A DNA stretch of 64,000 nucleotides. Origin: Pseudomonas fluorescens (GTDB lineage: Bacteria; Pseudomonadota; Gammaproteobacteria; Pseudomonadales; Pseudomonadaceae). A model generated the notes under the pieces. That model was not told where the DNA came from. It worked only from the letters and a program-made list of their open reading frames with translations, and made no database searches. Shown one piece after another: positions 46,160 through 55,459 of this stretch. The stretch lies in the NCBI RefSeq assembly GCF_001623525.1, contig NZ_CP015225.1:2852001-2916000 (forward strand). The letters are read 5' to 3'. The translations under genes were made by a program, and so were the position numbers. Numbering within the stretch: position 1 is the first letter of the stretch; each line of letters opens with the position of its first letter.

Positions 46160-47047
46160 ATGATGCGCATCCTGCTGTTCTTGGCCACTAACCTGGCGGT
46201 CGTGCTGATTGCCAGCATCACCCTGAGCCTCTTCGGCTTCAACGGGTTCATGGCGGCCAACGGGGTTGATCTCAACCTCAATCAGCTGCTGATTTTCTGT
46301 GCGGTGTTCGGTTTCGCCGGTTCCCTGTTCTCGCTGTTCATCTCCAAGTGGATGGCGAAGATGAGCACCAGCACCCAGATCATCAGCCAGCCGCGCACGC
46401 GTCACGAACAATGGCTGCTGCAAACTGTCGAGCAACTGTCCCGCGAAGCCGGTATCAAGATGCCGGAAGTCGGGATTTTCCCAGCCTACGAGGCCAACGC
46501 CTTCGCCACCGGTTGGAACAAGAACGACGCACTGGTCGCCGTCAGCCAGGGTTTGCTCGAGCGGTTTTCCCCCGATGAAGTCAAGGCCGTGCTGGCCCAC
46601 GAGATCGGCCACGTCGCCAACGGCGACATGGTGACCCTGGCGTTGATCCAGGGCGTGGTGAACACCTTCGTGATGTTCTTTGCCCGCATCATCGGCAATT
46701 TCGTCGACAAGGTGATTTTCAAGAACGAAGAAGGCCAGGGTATCGCCTACTACGTGGCAACCATCTTCGCCGAGCTGGTACTGGGCATCCTCGCCAGCGC
46801 CATCGTCATGTGGTTCTCGCGCAAACGCGAGTTCCGCGCCGACGACGCCGGTGCACGCCTGGCCGGCACCAGCGCCATGATCGGCGCCCTGCAGCGCCTG
46901 CGCGCCGAGCAAGGCTTGCCGGTGCACATGCCCGACACCCTGAATGCCTTTGGCATCAACGGTGGCATCAAGCAGGGCCTGGCTCGCATGTTCATGAGCC
47001 ACCCGCCGCTGGAAGAGCGTATCGACGCACTGCGTCGTCGCGGCTGA
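46160..47047 (+). CDS. htpX: Membrane metalloprotease HtpX
   Basis: The 295-residue M48 family protease degrades misfolded inner-membrane proteins. It has two N-terminal helices ([38 protein letters not shown]), the zinc motif [13 protein letters not shown], two further helices, and the third ligand region [13 protein letters not shown]. Length is normal. AGGAG lies 12 bases before the ATG; a second ATG follows immediately. Confidence 0.96.
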   Translation: MMRILLFLATNLAVVLIASITLSLFGFNGFMAANGVDLNLNQLLIFCAVFGFAGSLFSLFISKWMAKMSTSTQIISQPRTRHEQWLLQTVEQLSREAGIKMPEVGIFPAYEANAFATGWNKNDALVAVSQGLLERFSPDEVKAVLAHEIGHVANGDMVTLALIQGVVNTFVMFFARIIGNFVDKVIFKNEEGQGIAYYVATIFAELVLGILASAIVMWFSRKREFRADDAGARLAGTSAMIGALQRLRAEQGLPVHMPDTLNAFGINGGIKQGLARMFMSHPPLEERIDALRRRG

Positions 47048-47060
47048 CAGCCGGGGAATC

Positions 47061-47194
47061 TGTGGCGAGGGAGCTTGCTCCCGCTGGGGCGCGAAGCGCC
47101 CCTAGGAACCCGGCAACGCGGTGGATCAGGTTAATTGAGTGAGCTTGAGAGGGGGCTGCTGCGCAGCCCAGCGGGAGCAAGCTCCCTCGCCACA
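47061..47194. repeat. REP module, copy A (134 bp)
   Basis: GTGGCGAGGGAGCTTGCTCC at the left and its complement at the right flank a centre that also recurs (GGCGCGAAGCG, GGATCAGGTTAATTGAGTGAGC, GGGGGCTGCTGCGCAGCCC in part). Two further copies lie at 47282-47412 and 51335-51466. Confidence 0.92.
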
Positions 47195-47412
47195 AAAGCA
47201 TCCCGCTCGACCAACCGATTTGCTCTTGAAACTGACACCGATCCGAGGCACTCCCTTAACCCGCGCCGTACCCAATTCCCCGTGGCGAGGGAGCTTGCTC
47301 CCGCTGGGGCGCGAAGCGGCCCTAAAACCCGGCGACACGGTAGATCAGGCTGATTGAGTGAGCTTGAGAGGGGCTGCTGCGCAGCCCAGCGGGAGCAAGC
47401 TCCCTCGCCACA
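47167..47412. repeat. Duplicated intergenic block, copy 1 (246 bp)
   Basis: The block comprises the right arm of one REP module, an 86-base non-REP spacer (47195-47280) and a full REP module. It is repeated at 51220-51466 with seven base changes and one single-base insertion or deletion. The spacer shows no gene. Confidence 0.93.
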
Positions 47413-47446
47413 AGAGCAGGGGGCTCCCTCACCACAGCTTCATCCG

Positions 47447-48100
47447 TCAACGATTGGAAATACGATACACCCGCTCATCCAGCCGCTTCACCCCAGCCTG
47501 CAAGAACTTCCAGCTCTCCCCCAGCACATCCTGCTCCTGCAAGACCTCCAGTCGCCAGGCATTACCCAGCAACCTCAGCACCTCATCATTGCCCACGGAG
47601 AAAGGCGGGCCAGGCATTTCATCCTGGTTGTAATCCAGCGCAATCAACAATCCCACGCACGCCGGCATGATTTTCTGCAAATGCGCCGCATACCGCTCTC
47701 GCATCGTCACTGGCAAGGCAATCAACGCAGCGCGGTCGTACAACGCCGTGCAATCGGCCACATCTGCAGCACTCAAGGCAAAGAAATCACCACAGCGGAT
47801 TTCGATGCCCCCGGCACGGAAGACCTTGAACACACCCTCTTCACTCACGCTCGGCTCAAGCTGATGCTCAAGAAAAAAATCATTGGCGGCTTTTTCCGAT
47901 AACTCCACGCCCAGCACCGAGTACCCCTGATGGGCAAACCACAGCAGATCCAGGCTTTTGCCACACAATGGCACCAGCACCCGACTGCCCTGGGCCAGGC
48001 CCAGTTGCGGCCAGAACCGTTGCAGGTACGGGTTCACCTCCGGTAAGTGAAAACCAATCTGGTTCGATGACCAGCGCTTGTGCCAAAACTCGGGCTCCAT
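47447..48100 (-). CDS. tpm: Thiopurine S-methyltransferase
   Basis: The 217-residue SAM-dependent enzyme methylates thiopurines and, in pseudomonads, selenium and tellurium species. It has [15 protein letters not shown] at the start, [28 protein letters not shown] for SAM binding, [10 protein letters not shown] and PPFSV. The PAO1 neighbour order (htpX then tpm) is kept. The ATG 48100 follows AAGAA-type sequence; no strong GGAG is seen. Confidence 0.94.
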   Translation of the reverse strand: MEPEFWHKRWSSNQIGFHLPEVNPYLQRFWPQLGLAQGSRVLVPLCGKSLDLLWFAHQGYSVLGVELSEKAANDFFLEHQLEPSVSEEGVFKVFRAGGIEIRCGDFFALSAADVADCTALYDRAALIALPVTMRERYAAHLQKIMPACVGLLIALDYNQDEMPGPPFSVGNDEVLRLLGNAWRLEVLQEQDVLGESWKFLQAGVKRLDERVYRISNR

Positions 48101-48204
48101 GATTCACTCCAAGAAATTCGATAAAAACGGGCTAAAACTTATATTAGATTTAGATCATTGACCTGACGGAAGATGATCACATCTTAACGCTCAGGAGCCC
48201 CTTC

Positions 48205-48972
48205 ATGCTGCCCAGCCTGTTTATCTCCCATGGCTCACCGATGCTCGCCCTGGAGCCCGGCGACAGCGGTCCAGCATTGGCTCGCCTGGCCGCTCAATTG
48301 CCCAAGCCCACGGCCATCGTCATCGTGTCCGCCCACTGGGAAAGCAACGAATTGCTGGTCAGCGCCAATCCGCAGCCGCGTACCTGGCACGACTTCGGCG
48401 GATTTCCACCAGCCTTGTATGAGGTGCAGTACCCCGCGCCTGGCGATCCTCAACTGGCGACGCAAGTCGCAGCCGTGCTCAACACCGCGAACCTGCCGGC
48501 ACGCCTCGACCCTCAACGGCCGTCCGACCATGGCGTCTGGGTGCCATTGTCTTTGATGTACCCAGAAGCCGACATCCCGGTGGTGCAGGTTTCCCTGCCC
48601 AGCCGCCAGGGACCGATGTTGCAGACACAGGTCGGCCAGGCCCTGGCGAGCCTGCGTCAGCAAGGCATCTTGCTGATCGGTTCCGGCAGCATCACCCATA
48701 ACCTGCGCGACCTGGACTGGAACGCCGGCCCCGACAGCATTGAGCCCTGGGCCAAGGCCTTTCGCGACTGGATGGTTGAGAAGCTGGCGGCCAACGACGA
48801 GGCCGCGCTGCATGATTACCGTCGCCAGGCGCCGAACGCCGTGCGCAGCCATCCCAGCGATGAGCACTTGCTGCCGCTGTATTTTGCCCGAGGGGCGGGG
48901 GGCAAGTTCAGCGTTGTCCATGCGGGGTTCACGATGGGGGCGCTGGGGATGGATATCTATCGGTTCGATTGA
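48205..48972 (+). CDS. Extradiol dioxygenase, DODA/YgiD type
   Basis: The 255-residue LigB-family enzyme has the metal histidines in LFISHGSPMLAL and IVIVSAHWES, a further conserved histidine in PSDHGVWVPLSLMYP, and IGSGSITHNL. YgiD and plant DODA open the ring of 3,4-dihydroxyphenylalanine; the substrate here is inferred. AGGAG lies seven bases before the ATG. It is divergent from tpm. Confidence 0.9.
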   Translation: MLPSLFISHGSPMLALEPGDSGPALARLAAQLPKPTAIVIVSAHWESNELLVSANPQPRTWHDFGGFPPALYEVQYPAPGDPQLATQVAAVLNTANLPARLDPQRPSDHGVWVPLSLMYPEADIPVVQVSLPSRQGPMLQTQVGQALASLRQQGILLIGSGSITHNLRDLDWNAGPDSIEPWAKAFRDWMVEKLAANDEAALHDYRRQAPNAVRSHPSDEHLLPLYFARGAGGKFSVVHAGFTMGALGMDIYRFD

Positions 48973-48994
48973 CTGATGGACCGGGCCGCGTCAA

Positions 48995-49016
48995 TCGCGA
49001 GCAAGTTTGCTCGCGA
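48995..49016. repeat. Short REP-like palindrome
   Basis: TCGCGAGCAA and TTGCTCGCGA flank GT. It contains only the inner part of the REP unit and appears to be a remnant. Confidence 0.75.
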
Positions 49017-49062
49017 GTGGCCTCCACACCACTTTCCATGACAGAACACCAAACGACAGACA

Positions 49063-49094
49063 TAAAAAATCCCCGAACCAGTCGGGGATTTTTC
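49063..49094. terminator. Bidirectional terminator
   Basis: AAAAATCCCCG and CGGGGATTTTT flank AACCAGT. It serves the dioxygenase gene and the convergent helicase gene. Confidence 0.92.
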
Positions 49095-49122
49095 ATGCTC
49101 GATCAATCAGCCCAAGAGCCGA

Positions 49123-50796
49123 TCAATCTTCGCGATAGCGACGCAGCTTGAGCTGCTTGCCAGCCACACGAGTGTCTTTGAGCTTGGTCAGCAACTTCTC
49201 CAGACCATCTTCCGGCAGTTCCACCAGGCTGAAGCTGTCACGCACCTGGATGCGACCGATCGCTTCGCGAGCCAGGCCACCTTCGTTAAGAATGGCACCC
49301 AGCAGGTTCTTGGCGGCGATGCCGTCACGGGCACCCAACGCGGTACGGCAGCGGGCACGGCCTTCGGCCAGCGGAATCGGAGCACGACGCTCGCGATCAC
49401 CACGGTCCGGACGATCACCGGTGCGCTCAGGACGATCGCCACGCGGTGCGTTGTTCGGCACCAGGGGACGCTCCTTCTCGATTGCAGCCAGGTTCAGCGC
49501 TTGGCCATTGGTGGCCTTGCGCAGCAGTGCAGCGGCCAGGGCGCGCGGGCTGCAACCGATGTCGGCGGTCAGGCGATCGAGCAGATCACCGTGGGTCGAT
49601 TCGGCGTCAGCCACCAGTGGCGACAGGCTGTTGGTCAGCTTCTTGATGCGGGCATCGAGAACGGCCTGGGCGTCCGGCAGGCGAACTTCAGCTACCTTCT
49701 GGCCAGTTACACGCTCGATCACTTGCAGCATGCGACGCTCACGCGGGGTGACCAGCAGCAGCGCACGGCCTTCGCGACCAGCACGGCCAGTACGGCCGAT
49801 ACGGTGAACGTAGGATTCCGGATCGTACGGCATGTCCACGTTGAATACGTGGGTGATGCGCGGAACGTCCAGGCCACGGGCAGCAACGTCGGTCGCCACA
49901 ACGATGTCCAGGCGGCCATCCTTGAGGGAGTCGATCACGCGCTCACGCTGGTTCTGGGCAATGTCACCGTTCAGCGCTGCGGCTTTGTAGCCTTTGGCTT
50001 CCAGGGCGCTGGCCAGGTCCAGGGTCGCTTGCTTGGTACGCACGAACATGATCAGGGCGTCGAAGTCTTCCACTTCCAGCAAGCTGAGAACGGCAGACGT
50101 CTTCTGGTCAGCGTGAACCAGCAGGTGAGCCTGTTCGATCGCGGTGACGGTCTGGGTCTTGGTCTGGATCTTCACGTGTTGCGGATCGCGCAGGTGGCGC
50201 TCGGCAATGGCACGGATCGATTGCGGCAGGGTGGCCGAGAACAATACAGTCTGGCGGGTCGCTGGCAGGGCCTTGAAGATGACTTCCAGGTCATCCATGA
50301 AACCCAGCTTGAGCATTTCGTCGGCTTCGTCGAGAACCAGGTGGTTCACGGTGGCCAGGACTTTTTCGTCACGACGCAGGTGATCGCACAGACGACCCGG
50401 AGTGGCGACAACGATCTGCGCGCCATTACGGATGGCTTTCAGTTGTGGGCCCATCGGGGCACCGCCATAAACGGCCACAACAGTAACGCCAGGCATCTGC
50501 TTGGAATAGGTTTCGAAAGCGGTTGCTACTTGCAGCGCCAACTCACGAGTTGGCGCCAGGATCAGGGCTTGCGGTTCGCGCTTGGCAGGATCGATGCGAT
50601 GCAGGATCGGCAGGGCGAACGCAGCGGTTTTACCCGTACCGGTTTGCGCCTGGCCAATCATGTCGTGGCCGGCCATGATGATCGGGATCGATTGCTGCTG
50701 AATCGCCGAAGGTTCTTCGTAGCCGGTCGCAGTGACGGCAGCAAGAATGTTCGGGTTGAGATTAAAAGCGGCGAAGCCGCCGGTTTCCTGGGTCAT
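49123..50796 (-). CDS. deaD: DEAD-box RNA helicase DeaD/CsdA
   Basis: The 557-residue helicase aids ribosome assembly and mRNA unwinding at low temperature. Motifs are GYEEPSAIQQQSIP (Q), AQTGTGKTAAFALP (I), PTRELALQ (Ia), TPGRL (Ib), DEADEML (II), FSATLP (III), and VATDVAARGLDVPRITHV, HRIGRTGRAGREG (IV-VI). A basic RGD-rich linker (about 445-475) precedes a C-terminal RNA-binding DbpA-like domain ending LKLRRYRED. ATG 50796 follows AGAGGCAGACCC; the upstream open frame is leader sequence. A leader of about 200 bases is likely, as in cold-induced deaD genes. Confidence 0.94.
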   Translation of the reverse strand: MTQETGGFAAFNLNPNILAAVTATGYEEPSAIQQQSIPIIMAGHDMIGQAQTGTGKTAAFALPILHRIDPAKREPQALILAPTRELALQVATAFETYSKQMPGVTVVAVYGGAPMGPQLKAIRNGAQIVVATPGRLCDHLRRDEKVLATVNHLVLDEADEMLKLGFMDDLEVIFKALPATRQTVLFSATLPQSIRAIAERHLRDPQHVKIQTKTQTVTAIEQAHLLVHADQKTSAVLSLLEVEDFDALIMFVRTKQATLDLASALEAKGYKAAALNGDIAQNQRERVIDSLKDGRLDIVVATDVAARGLDVPRITHVFNVDMPYDPESYVHRIGRTGRAGREGRALLLVTPRERRMLQVIERVTGQKVAEVRLPDAQAVLDARIKKLTNSLSPLVADAESTHGDLLDRLTADIGCSPRALAAALLRKATNGQALNLAAIEKERPLVPNNAPRGDRPERTGDRPDRGDRERRAPIPLAEGRARCRTALGARDGIAAKNLLGAILNEGGLAREAIGRIQVRDSFSLVELPEDGLEKLLTKLKDTRVAGKQLKLRRYRED

Positions 50797-51138
50797 GGGT
50801 CTGCCTCTAAGTGCATCCGCAAAGACCCATGCTCCAAAGCTGCGCATGCCGTGTTGAGACTCAAGAGTCGCCCTGGCTGCTTTGTCGGCGGGGATTTGCG
50901 AAAACGAATGAATGAAAAAGAACGTCGTGGAAGCATCCGTTGTGCGGACATGCAACCGAAGCTGACTTCGGGGAATTGCGCTACCTTGACGCGGCCCGGC
51001 TAAAGGCCGGCGCGCACTATACCGGAATTCGCCCGAAAAGGGAGCTTTTTTTATTGCCAGATACCGTTATGGGGCTCGTTGACCTGGGCCTTGGGACAGC
51101 CGGCTAAAACGGTTCACCTCCAGACGACTTTGCCCTTG
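50797..51138 (-). promoter_or_regulatory. deaD leader and upstream region
   Basis: On the minus strand TATAGT (plus 51016-51021) is a likely -10 element followed by GCGCGCC and a small hairpin (GCCGG/CCGGC near 50995-51012). This predicts an untranslated leader of about 200 bases. No separate gene is seen here. Confidence 0.5.
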
Positions 51139-51247
51139 GTGGCGAGGGAGCTTGTTCCCGCTCGGCTGCGAAGCAGACGCCTGGGTTGATATCTGAAATC
51201 GAAGGGGGCCGCTTCACGACCCAGCGGGAGCAAGCTCCCTCGCCACA
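51139..51247. repeat. REP pair (GTGGCGAGGGAGC type)
   Basis: Left arm has one change (TTGTTCCC for TTGCTCCC). Its centre differs from the recurrent module, so only the right arm belongs to the duplicated block that follows. Confidence 0.9.
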
Positions 51248-51466
51248 AAAGCATCCCGCTCGACCAACCGATTGGCTCTTGAAACTGACACCGATCCGAG
51301 GCATTCCCTTAACCCGCGCCGTACCCAATTCCCCGTGGCGAGGGAGCTTGCTCCCGCTGGGGCGCGCAGCGGCCCTAGAACCCGGCGACGCGGTGGATCA
51401 GGTTGATTGAGTGAGCTTGAGAGGGGGCTGCTGCGCAGCCCAGCGGGAGCAAGCTCCCTCGCCACA
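51220..51466. repeat. Duplicated intergenic block, copy 2 (247 bp)
   Basis: This copy matches 47167-47412 at all but seven bases and one single-base insertion or deletion, about 97 percent identity by eye. The non-REP spacer (51248-51334) is included. It lies between deaD and the spermidine-synthase-like gene. Confidence 0.93.
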
Positions 51467-51503
51467 GGGGAACTCACTTGTAAAAAGGTTTTGGGGCCTT
51501 TGA

Positions 51504-52259
51504 TCAGGTCGCCGGCCGGATCGCCTTGATCAATGACTGCAACGAATACCCCAAGCGTGGCGCCAGCCCTTCGGCCCTGGCGACCAGTCCTTGCATGTCC
51601 AGCTCCTGATCCAGGTCCGCCGGCACGATCAGGATCACATTGCCCTCCTTCACCGGCAGCTCCCAATAATGCCGGTGGTACAAACCGCGCAACAGCGCCG
51701 CGCCCAATGGCTTGCCGTCGTCGGTGGCCCATTGGTTGATCACCAGCCAGCCGCCCGGGTTGAGGCGTTTCTGGCAGTTTTCCAGGAAGCCCCAGGCCAG
51801 GTGCCCGACGCCAGGACCGACATCGGTATAGAGATCGACGAAAATCAGGTCCGCAGGCTCAGCGCTTTCAAGCAATTCCAGTGCATCGCCGACGCGGATG
51901 TACAGTCGCGGGTCGTCATCCAGCCCCAGGTATTCGATGGCCAGGCGCGGCACGTCGGGGCGCAATTCGATGGCCTCGACATCTTCCAACGGCAGGAACT
52001 TGAGGCAGGCTTGAGTCAACGTACCAGCGCCCAGCCCCAGAAACAGTGCACTTTCCGGCTGCTCGTGACACAACGCGCCAATGAGCATGGCGCGGGTATA
52101 GTCATATTCGAGCCAGCTCGGATCGGCTGTGAACACGCAACTCTGCTCGATGGCATCGCCAAACTCGAGAAACCGATAATCGGCCACTTCGAATACGCGA
52201 ATCATGCCGAACTCGTCGTGCACCTCGGCGAGCAAATGCTCGACGCGCTCCTCTGTCAT
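51504..52259 (-). CDS. Spermidine synthase-like methyltransferase-fold protein
   Basis: The 251-residue protein has the nucleotide-binding core ALFLGLGAGTLTQACLKFLP, VEAIELRPDV and DLIFVDLYTDVGPG, like spermidine synthases. Several bacterial members of this type lack known activity, and no speD or decarboxylase gene adjoins it, so polyamine synthesis is not certain. ATG 52259 follows CAGGAGATGAA; the longer frame is not needed. Confidence 0.8.
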   Translation of the reverse strand: MTEERVEHLLAEVHDEFGMIRVFEVADYRFLEFGDAIEQSCVFTADPSWLEYDYTRAMLIGALCHEQPESALFLGLGAGTLTQACLKFLPLEDVEAIELRPDVPRLAIEYLGLDDDPRLYIRVGDALELLESAEPADLIFVDLYTDVGPGVGHLAWGFLENCQKRLNPGGWLVINQWATDDGKPLGAALLRGLYHRHYWELPVKEGNVILIVPADLDQELDMQGLVARAEGLAPRLGYSLQSLIKAIRPAT

Positions 52260-52398
52260 TTCATCTCCTGATGGTTGCCGTGCCGGCTTGAGCCTGCGGA
52301 TACGGGACAAGGGCGCGATTGTCCGCGAAGCAACCGGAGCAGGTCACGCACTAATTTGCTGATAACATGGCCGTCCGAGCGTCAATCACCTAGAGATC

Positions 52399-53748
52399 AT
52401 GATGAGCCAACCCTGGAGCCCTGACAGCTGGCGCGCCCTGCCGATCCAGCAACAACCCCGCTACCCCGACGCCGCGCACCTGTTGCAGGTGGAGCAGACC
52501 CTGGCCAGCTATCCGCCACTGGTGTTTGCCGGTGAAGCCCGGGAGTTGCGCCGTCAGTTCGCCGAGGTGACCCAAGGCCGGGCGTTCCTGCTGCAAGGCG
52601 GCGACTGCGCCGAAAGCTTTGCCGAGTTCTCGGCGGCCAAGATCCGCGACACTTTCAAGGTCCTTTTGCAGATGGCGATCGTCATGACCTTTGCCGCCGG
52701 CTGCCCGGTGGTCAAGGTTGGGCGCATGGCCGGGCAGTTCGCCAAGCCGCGCTCGGCCAATGATGAAACCATCGACGGCGTGACCTTGCCGGCCTACCGG
52801 GGCGACATCGTCAACGGCATCGGTTTCGACGAGAAAAGCCGCGTACCGGACCCGGAGCGGTTGCTGCAGTCCTACCACCAGTCCACCGCCACCTTGAACC
52901 TGCTGCGCGCCTTCGCCCAGGGCGGGTTCGCCGACCTGCACCAGGTGCACAAGTGGAACCTGGACTTCATCGCCAACTCGGCCCTGGCGGAAAAATACAG
53001 CCACCTGGCCGACCGCATCGACGAAACCCTGGCATTCATGCGCGCCTGCGGCATGGACAGCTCGCCGCAACTGCGTGAAACCAGCTTTTTCACTGCCCAC
53101 GAAGCGTTGCTGCTCAATTACGAAGAAGCCTTCGTGCGCCGTGACAGCCTGACCAACGACTATTACGACTGCTCGGCCCACATGCTGTGGATCGGCGACC
53201 GTACCCGTCAGTTGGACGGCGCCCATGTCGAATTCCTGCGCGGGGTGAACAACCCGATCGGGGTCAAGGTCGGCCCGAGCATGGACCCGGACGACCTGAT
53301 ACGCCTGATCGACGTGCTCAACCCGCAGAACGACCCCGGCCGACTGAACCTGATCGCCCGGATGGGCGCCAACAAGGTCGGCGAACACTTGCCGCCGCTA
53401 TTGCGCGCCGTGCAGCGTGAAGGCAAGCAAGTGTTGTGGAGCTCCGACCCGATGCATGGCAACACCATCAAGGCCAGCAGCGGCTACAAGACCCGGGACT
53501 TTGCGCAGATCCTCGGCGAAGTGAAGCAGTTCTTCCAGGTCCACGAAGCCGAAGGCACCTATGCCGGCGGAATTCACATCGAGATGACCGGGCAAAACGT
53601 CACTGAATGCATCGGCGGCGCGCGTCCGATTACCGAGGATGGGCTATCGGACCGCTACCACACCCACTGCGACCCGCGGATGAATGCCGATCAGTCGCTG
53701 GAGCTGGCGTTTTTGATTGCCGAGACGTTGAAGCAGGTTCGGCGGTAG
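52399..53748 (+). CDS. Class II 3-deoxy-7-phosphoheptulonate (DAHP) synthase
   Basis: The 449-residue plant-type DAHP synthase condenses PEP with erythrose-4-phosphate to start the shikimate pathway. It has [16 protein letters not shown] (metal cysteine), [41 protein letters not shown], and DPMHGNT with the later [15 protein letters not shown]. Length is that of the short class IIa forms. Two ATG codons are adjacent (52399, 52402). It matches PA2843 in PAO1 by position, from memory. Confidence 0.94.
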   Translation: MMSQPWSPDSWRALPIQQQPRYPDAAHLLQVEQTLASYPPLVFAGEARELRRQFAEVTQGRAFLLQGGDCAESFAEFSAAKIRDTFKVLLQMAIVMTFAAGCPVVKVGRMAGQFAKPRSANDETIDGVTLPAYRGDIVNGIGFDEKSRVPDPERLLQSYHQSTATLNLLRAFAQGGFADLHQVHKWNLDFIANSALAEKYSHLADRIDETLAFMRACGMDSSPQLRETSFFTAHEALLLNYEEAFVRRDSLTNDYYDCSAHMLWIGDRTRQLDGAHVEFLRGVNNPIGVKVGPSMDPDDLIRLIDVLNPQNDPGRLNLIARMGANKVGEHLPPLLRAVQREGKQVLWSSDPMHGNTIKASSGYKTRDFAQILGEVKQFFQVHEAEGTYAGGIHIEMTGQNVTECIGGARPITEDGLSDRYHTHCDPRMNADQSLELAFLIAETLKQVRR

Positions 53749-53770
53749 GTTCTTCTTCGCCGGTTGGACT

Positions 53771-53870
53771 GCTATCGCGAGCAAGCTCGCTCCCACAAGG
53801 GGGTCCCGGGTGACCACAGGTTTTGTGTTCACAACAGGTCCAATGTGGGAGCGAGCTTGCTCGCGATAGC
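53771..53870. repeat. REP pair (GTGGGAGCGAGC type)
   Basis: CTATCGCGAGCAAGCTCGCT at the left is mirrored at the right. The centre contains GTGACCACAGG and TGTGTTCACAAC like the pair at 3697-3796. Confidence 0.9.
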
Positions 53871-53876
53871 GTTGGG

Positions 53877-55106
53877 TCAGTCACCACTTAACTGGGCCAA
53901 TGCCACCGCCAAGCGAACCCCACCCACCCGCTGACAGTTAAGCTGGACCTGCTCCAACCCCAACCAATCGGCCATGCGCCGCAGGTTCACCGCCAAGGCT
54001 TGCACCCCCTCCTCGTCCAACCCCGGCTCTTCCTCGTGCACCGCATGCACCGCCAACCGGCCCAGGGCACGCTCCGCCCGCAGGTCCACCCGAGCGGCGA
54101 TGCGTTCATTGTGCAGGAACGGCAACACGTAATAGCCATACACCCGCTTGTGGACAGGCGTGTAGATCTCCAACCGGTAGCGAAAGTCGAACAACCGCTC
54201 GGTGCGGTCGCGCTCCCAGACCAGCGAGTCGAACGGCGACAACAAGGCACTGGCGGCGACTTTGCGAGGAATTTTCGCCGCGGGTCGACACCAGGCCGGT
54301 TGTTTCCAGCCCTGCACCTGGCAGCGCAGCAGCTCTCCGGCCTCCTCCAACTCAGCCAGGCGCCCGCGGCTGTCGGCCGGAGCGAGGCGAAAGTAGTCGC
54401 GCAGGTCTTTCTCTGTCGCAATGCCCAAGGCGTCAGCTGCATGCAGCAGCAAGGCGCGTTGGGCCTGGGCCTCGTCCGGCAACGGTTGCTGCAGGATCGA
54501 GGCCGGCAGTACGCGTTCGGGCAAGTCGTAGAGCCGTTCGAACCCGCGCCGCCCCGCCACCGTGACTTCGCCTGCGGCGAACAGCCACTCCAGCGCATGT
54601 TTCTCCGCACTCCAGTCCCACCAAGGCCCGGCCTTTTCCTGACGCGTAGACAAGCTGCCCGCACCCAGGGCGCCCTGCTCCTGGACCGACGCCAGAACGC
54701 GGCGGATGACATCCTGGCGTTCTTGGCCGAAACGCGCCAACTGCTGATAAATCCCTTCGCCACCCGACGCCCGATTCATGCGCCAGCGCATCAGCGGATA
54801 CATCGACATCGGCAGCAGCGAGGCTTCATGCCCCCAGTACTCGAACAGCGTACGACGTCGGCCCTGGCTCCAGGCTGCTTGATCAAGCAAATCGCGATTG
54901 TAGTGACCGAGACGGGAGAACAGCGGGAGGTAATGCGAGCGCACCAACGCATTGACTGAGTCGATCTGCAGGACGCCGAGGCGTTCGATCAGGCGGTTGA
55001 GGCGTGAGGGTTGCACCGAAGCTGGCGGTGAGCGCCCATCGAATCCTTGGGCGGCCAACGCCAGACGCCGGGCCTGTTTGAGGGTAAAGGACAGAGTCGC
55101 GGGCAT
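53877..55106 (-). CDS. YcaQ-family DNA glycosylase (interstrand crosslink repair)
   Basis: The 409-residue winged-helix protein matches YcaQ/AlkX-type glycosylases, which unhook interstrand crosslinks. The catalytic Q-x-D motif is in LGVLQIDSVNALVRSHYLPLFSRLG. Also seen are LFEYWGHEASLLPM, SPFDSLVWERDRTERLFDFRYRLEIY and KRVYGYYVLPFL. ATG 55106 is preceded by AAGGAGATCTCC. It is a single gene. Confidence 0.9.
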   Translation of the reverse strand: MPATLSFTLKQARRLALAAQGFDGRSPPASVQPSRLNRLIERLGVLQIDSVNALVRSHYLPLFSRLGHYNRDLLDQAAWSQGRRRTLFEYWGHEASLLPMSMYPLMRWRMNRASGGEGIYQQLARFGQERQDVIRRVLASVQEQGALGAGSLSTRQEKAGPWWDWSAEKHALEWLFAAGEVTVAGRRGFERLYDLPERVLPASILQQPLPDEAQAQRALLLHAADALGIATEKDLRDYFRLAPADSRGRLAELEEAGELLRCQVQGWKQPAWCRPAAKIPRKVAASALLSPFDSLVWERDRTERLFDFRYRLEIYTPVHKRVYGYYVLPFLHNERIAARVDLRAERALGRLAVHAVHEEEPGLDEEGVQALAVNLRRMADWLGLEQVQLNCQRVGGVRLAVALAQLSGD

Positions 55107-55170
55107 GGAGATCTCCTTGTCTGCTCGCAACCTACCTCACCAATAAGGGGTTTGTGTAGGAAAGGATGGC

Positions 55171-55389
55171 TCATTTGTGCATTGGGTCGTCCCAGAATGG
55201 CCGAACCACTTCCCGCTCCACATCGGCACGACTCACGCCAATGTCCTTGAGCGCCTCGTCGCTCATTCCGGCCAGCAGTTCGCGCTCGTGGTGCAATTCG
55301 TACCAGCGGCTAAACTTGTGCAGCAGGGCGCTGACGGAGAAGCCGTGGGAGAGTTTGTCTATCAGTAGATAACCTTTTTGACCTTTCAT
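55171..55389 (-). CDS. DUF1127 (YjiS-like) small protein
   Basis: The 72-residue protein has the conserved DUF1127 segment WYELHHERELLAGMSDEALKDIGVSRADVEREVVRPFW. Such proteins bind RNA or influence carbon and phosphate balance in alphaproteobacteria; here the role is unknown. ATG 55389 follows GGAGGACATCACG. It is divergent from the LysR gene. Confidence 0.92.
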   Translation of the reverse strand: MKGQKGYLLIDKLSHGFSVSALLHKFSRWYELHHERELLAGMSDEALKDIGVSRADVEREVVRPFWDDPMHK

Positions 55390-55459
55390 CGTGATGTCCT
55401 CCGTTGGGGATGGATCAAGTCTCGCGCTAACGATAAGATCAATCCAACGAATGTTTCTT

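Noticed and set aside
47061..47412. CRISPR-like array from regularly repeated palindromes
   Set aside because: The units are Pseudomonas REP sequences in inverted pairs with similar, not unique, centres, and no cas genes are present.
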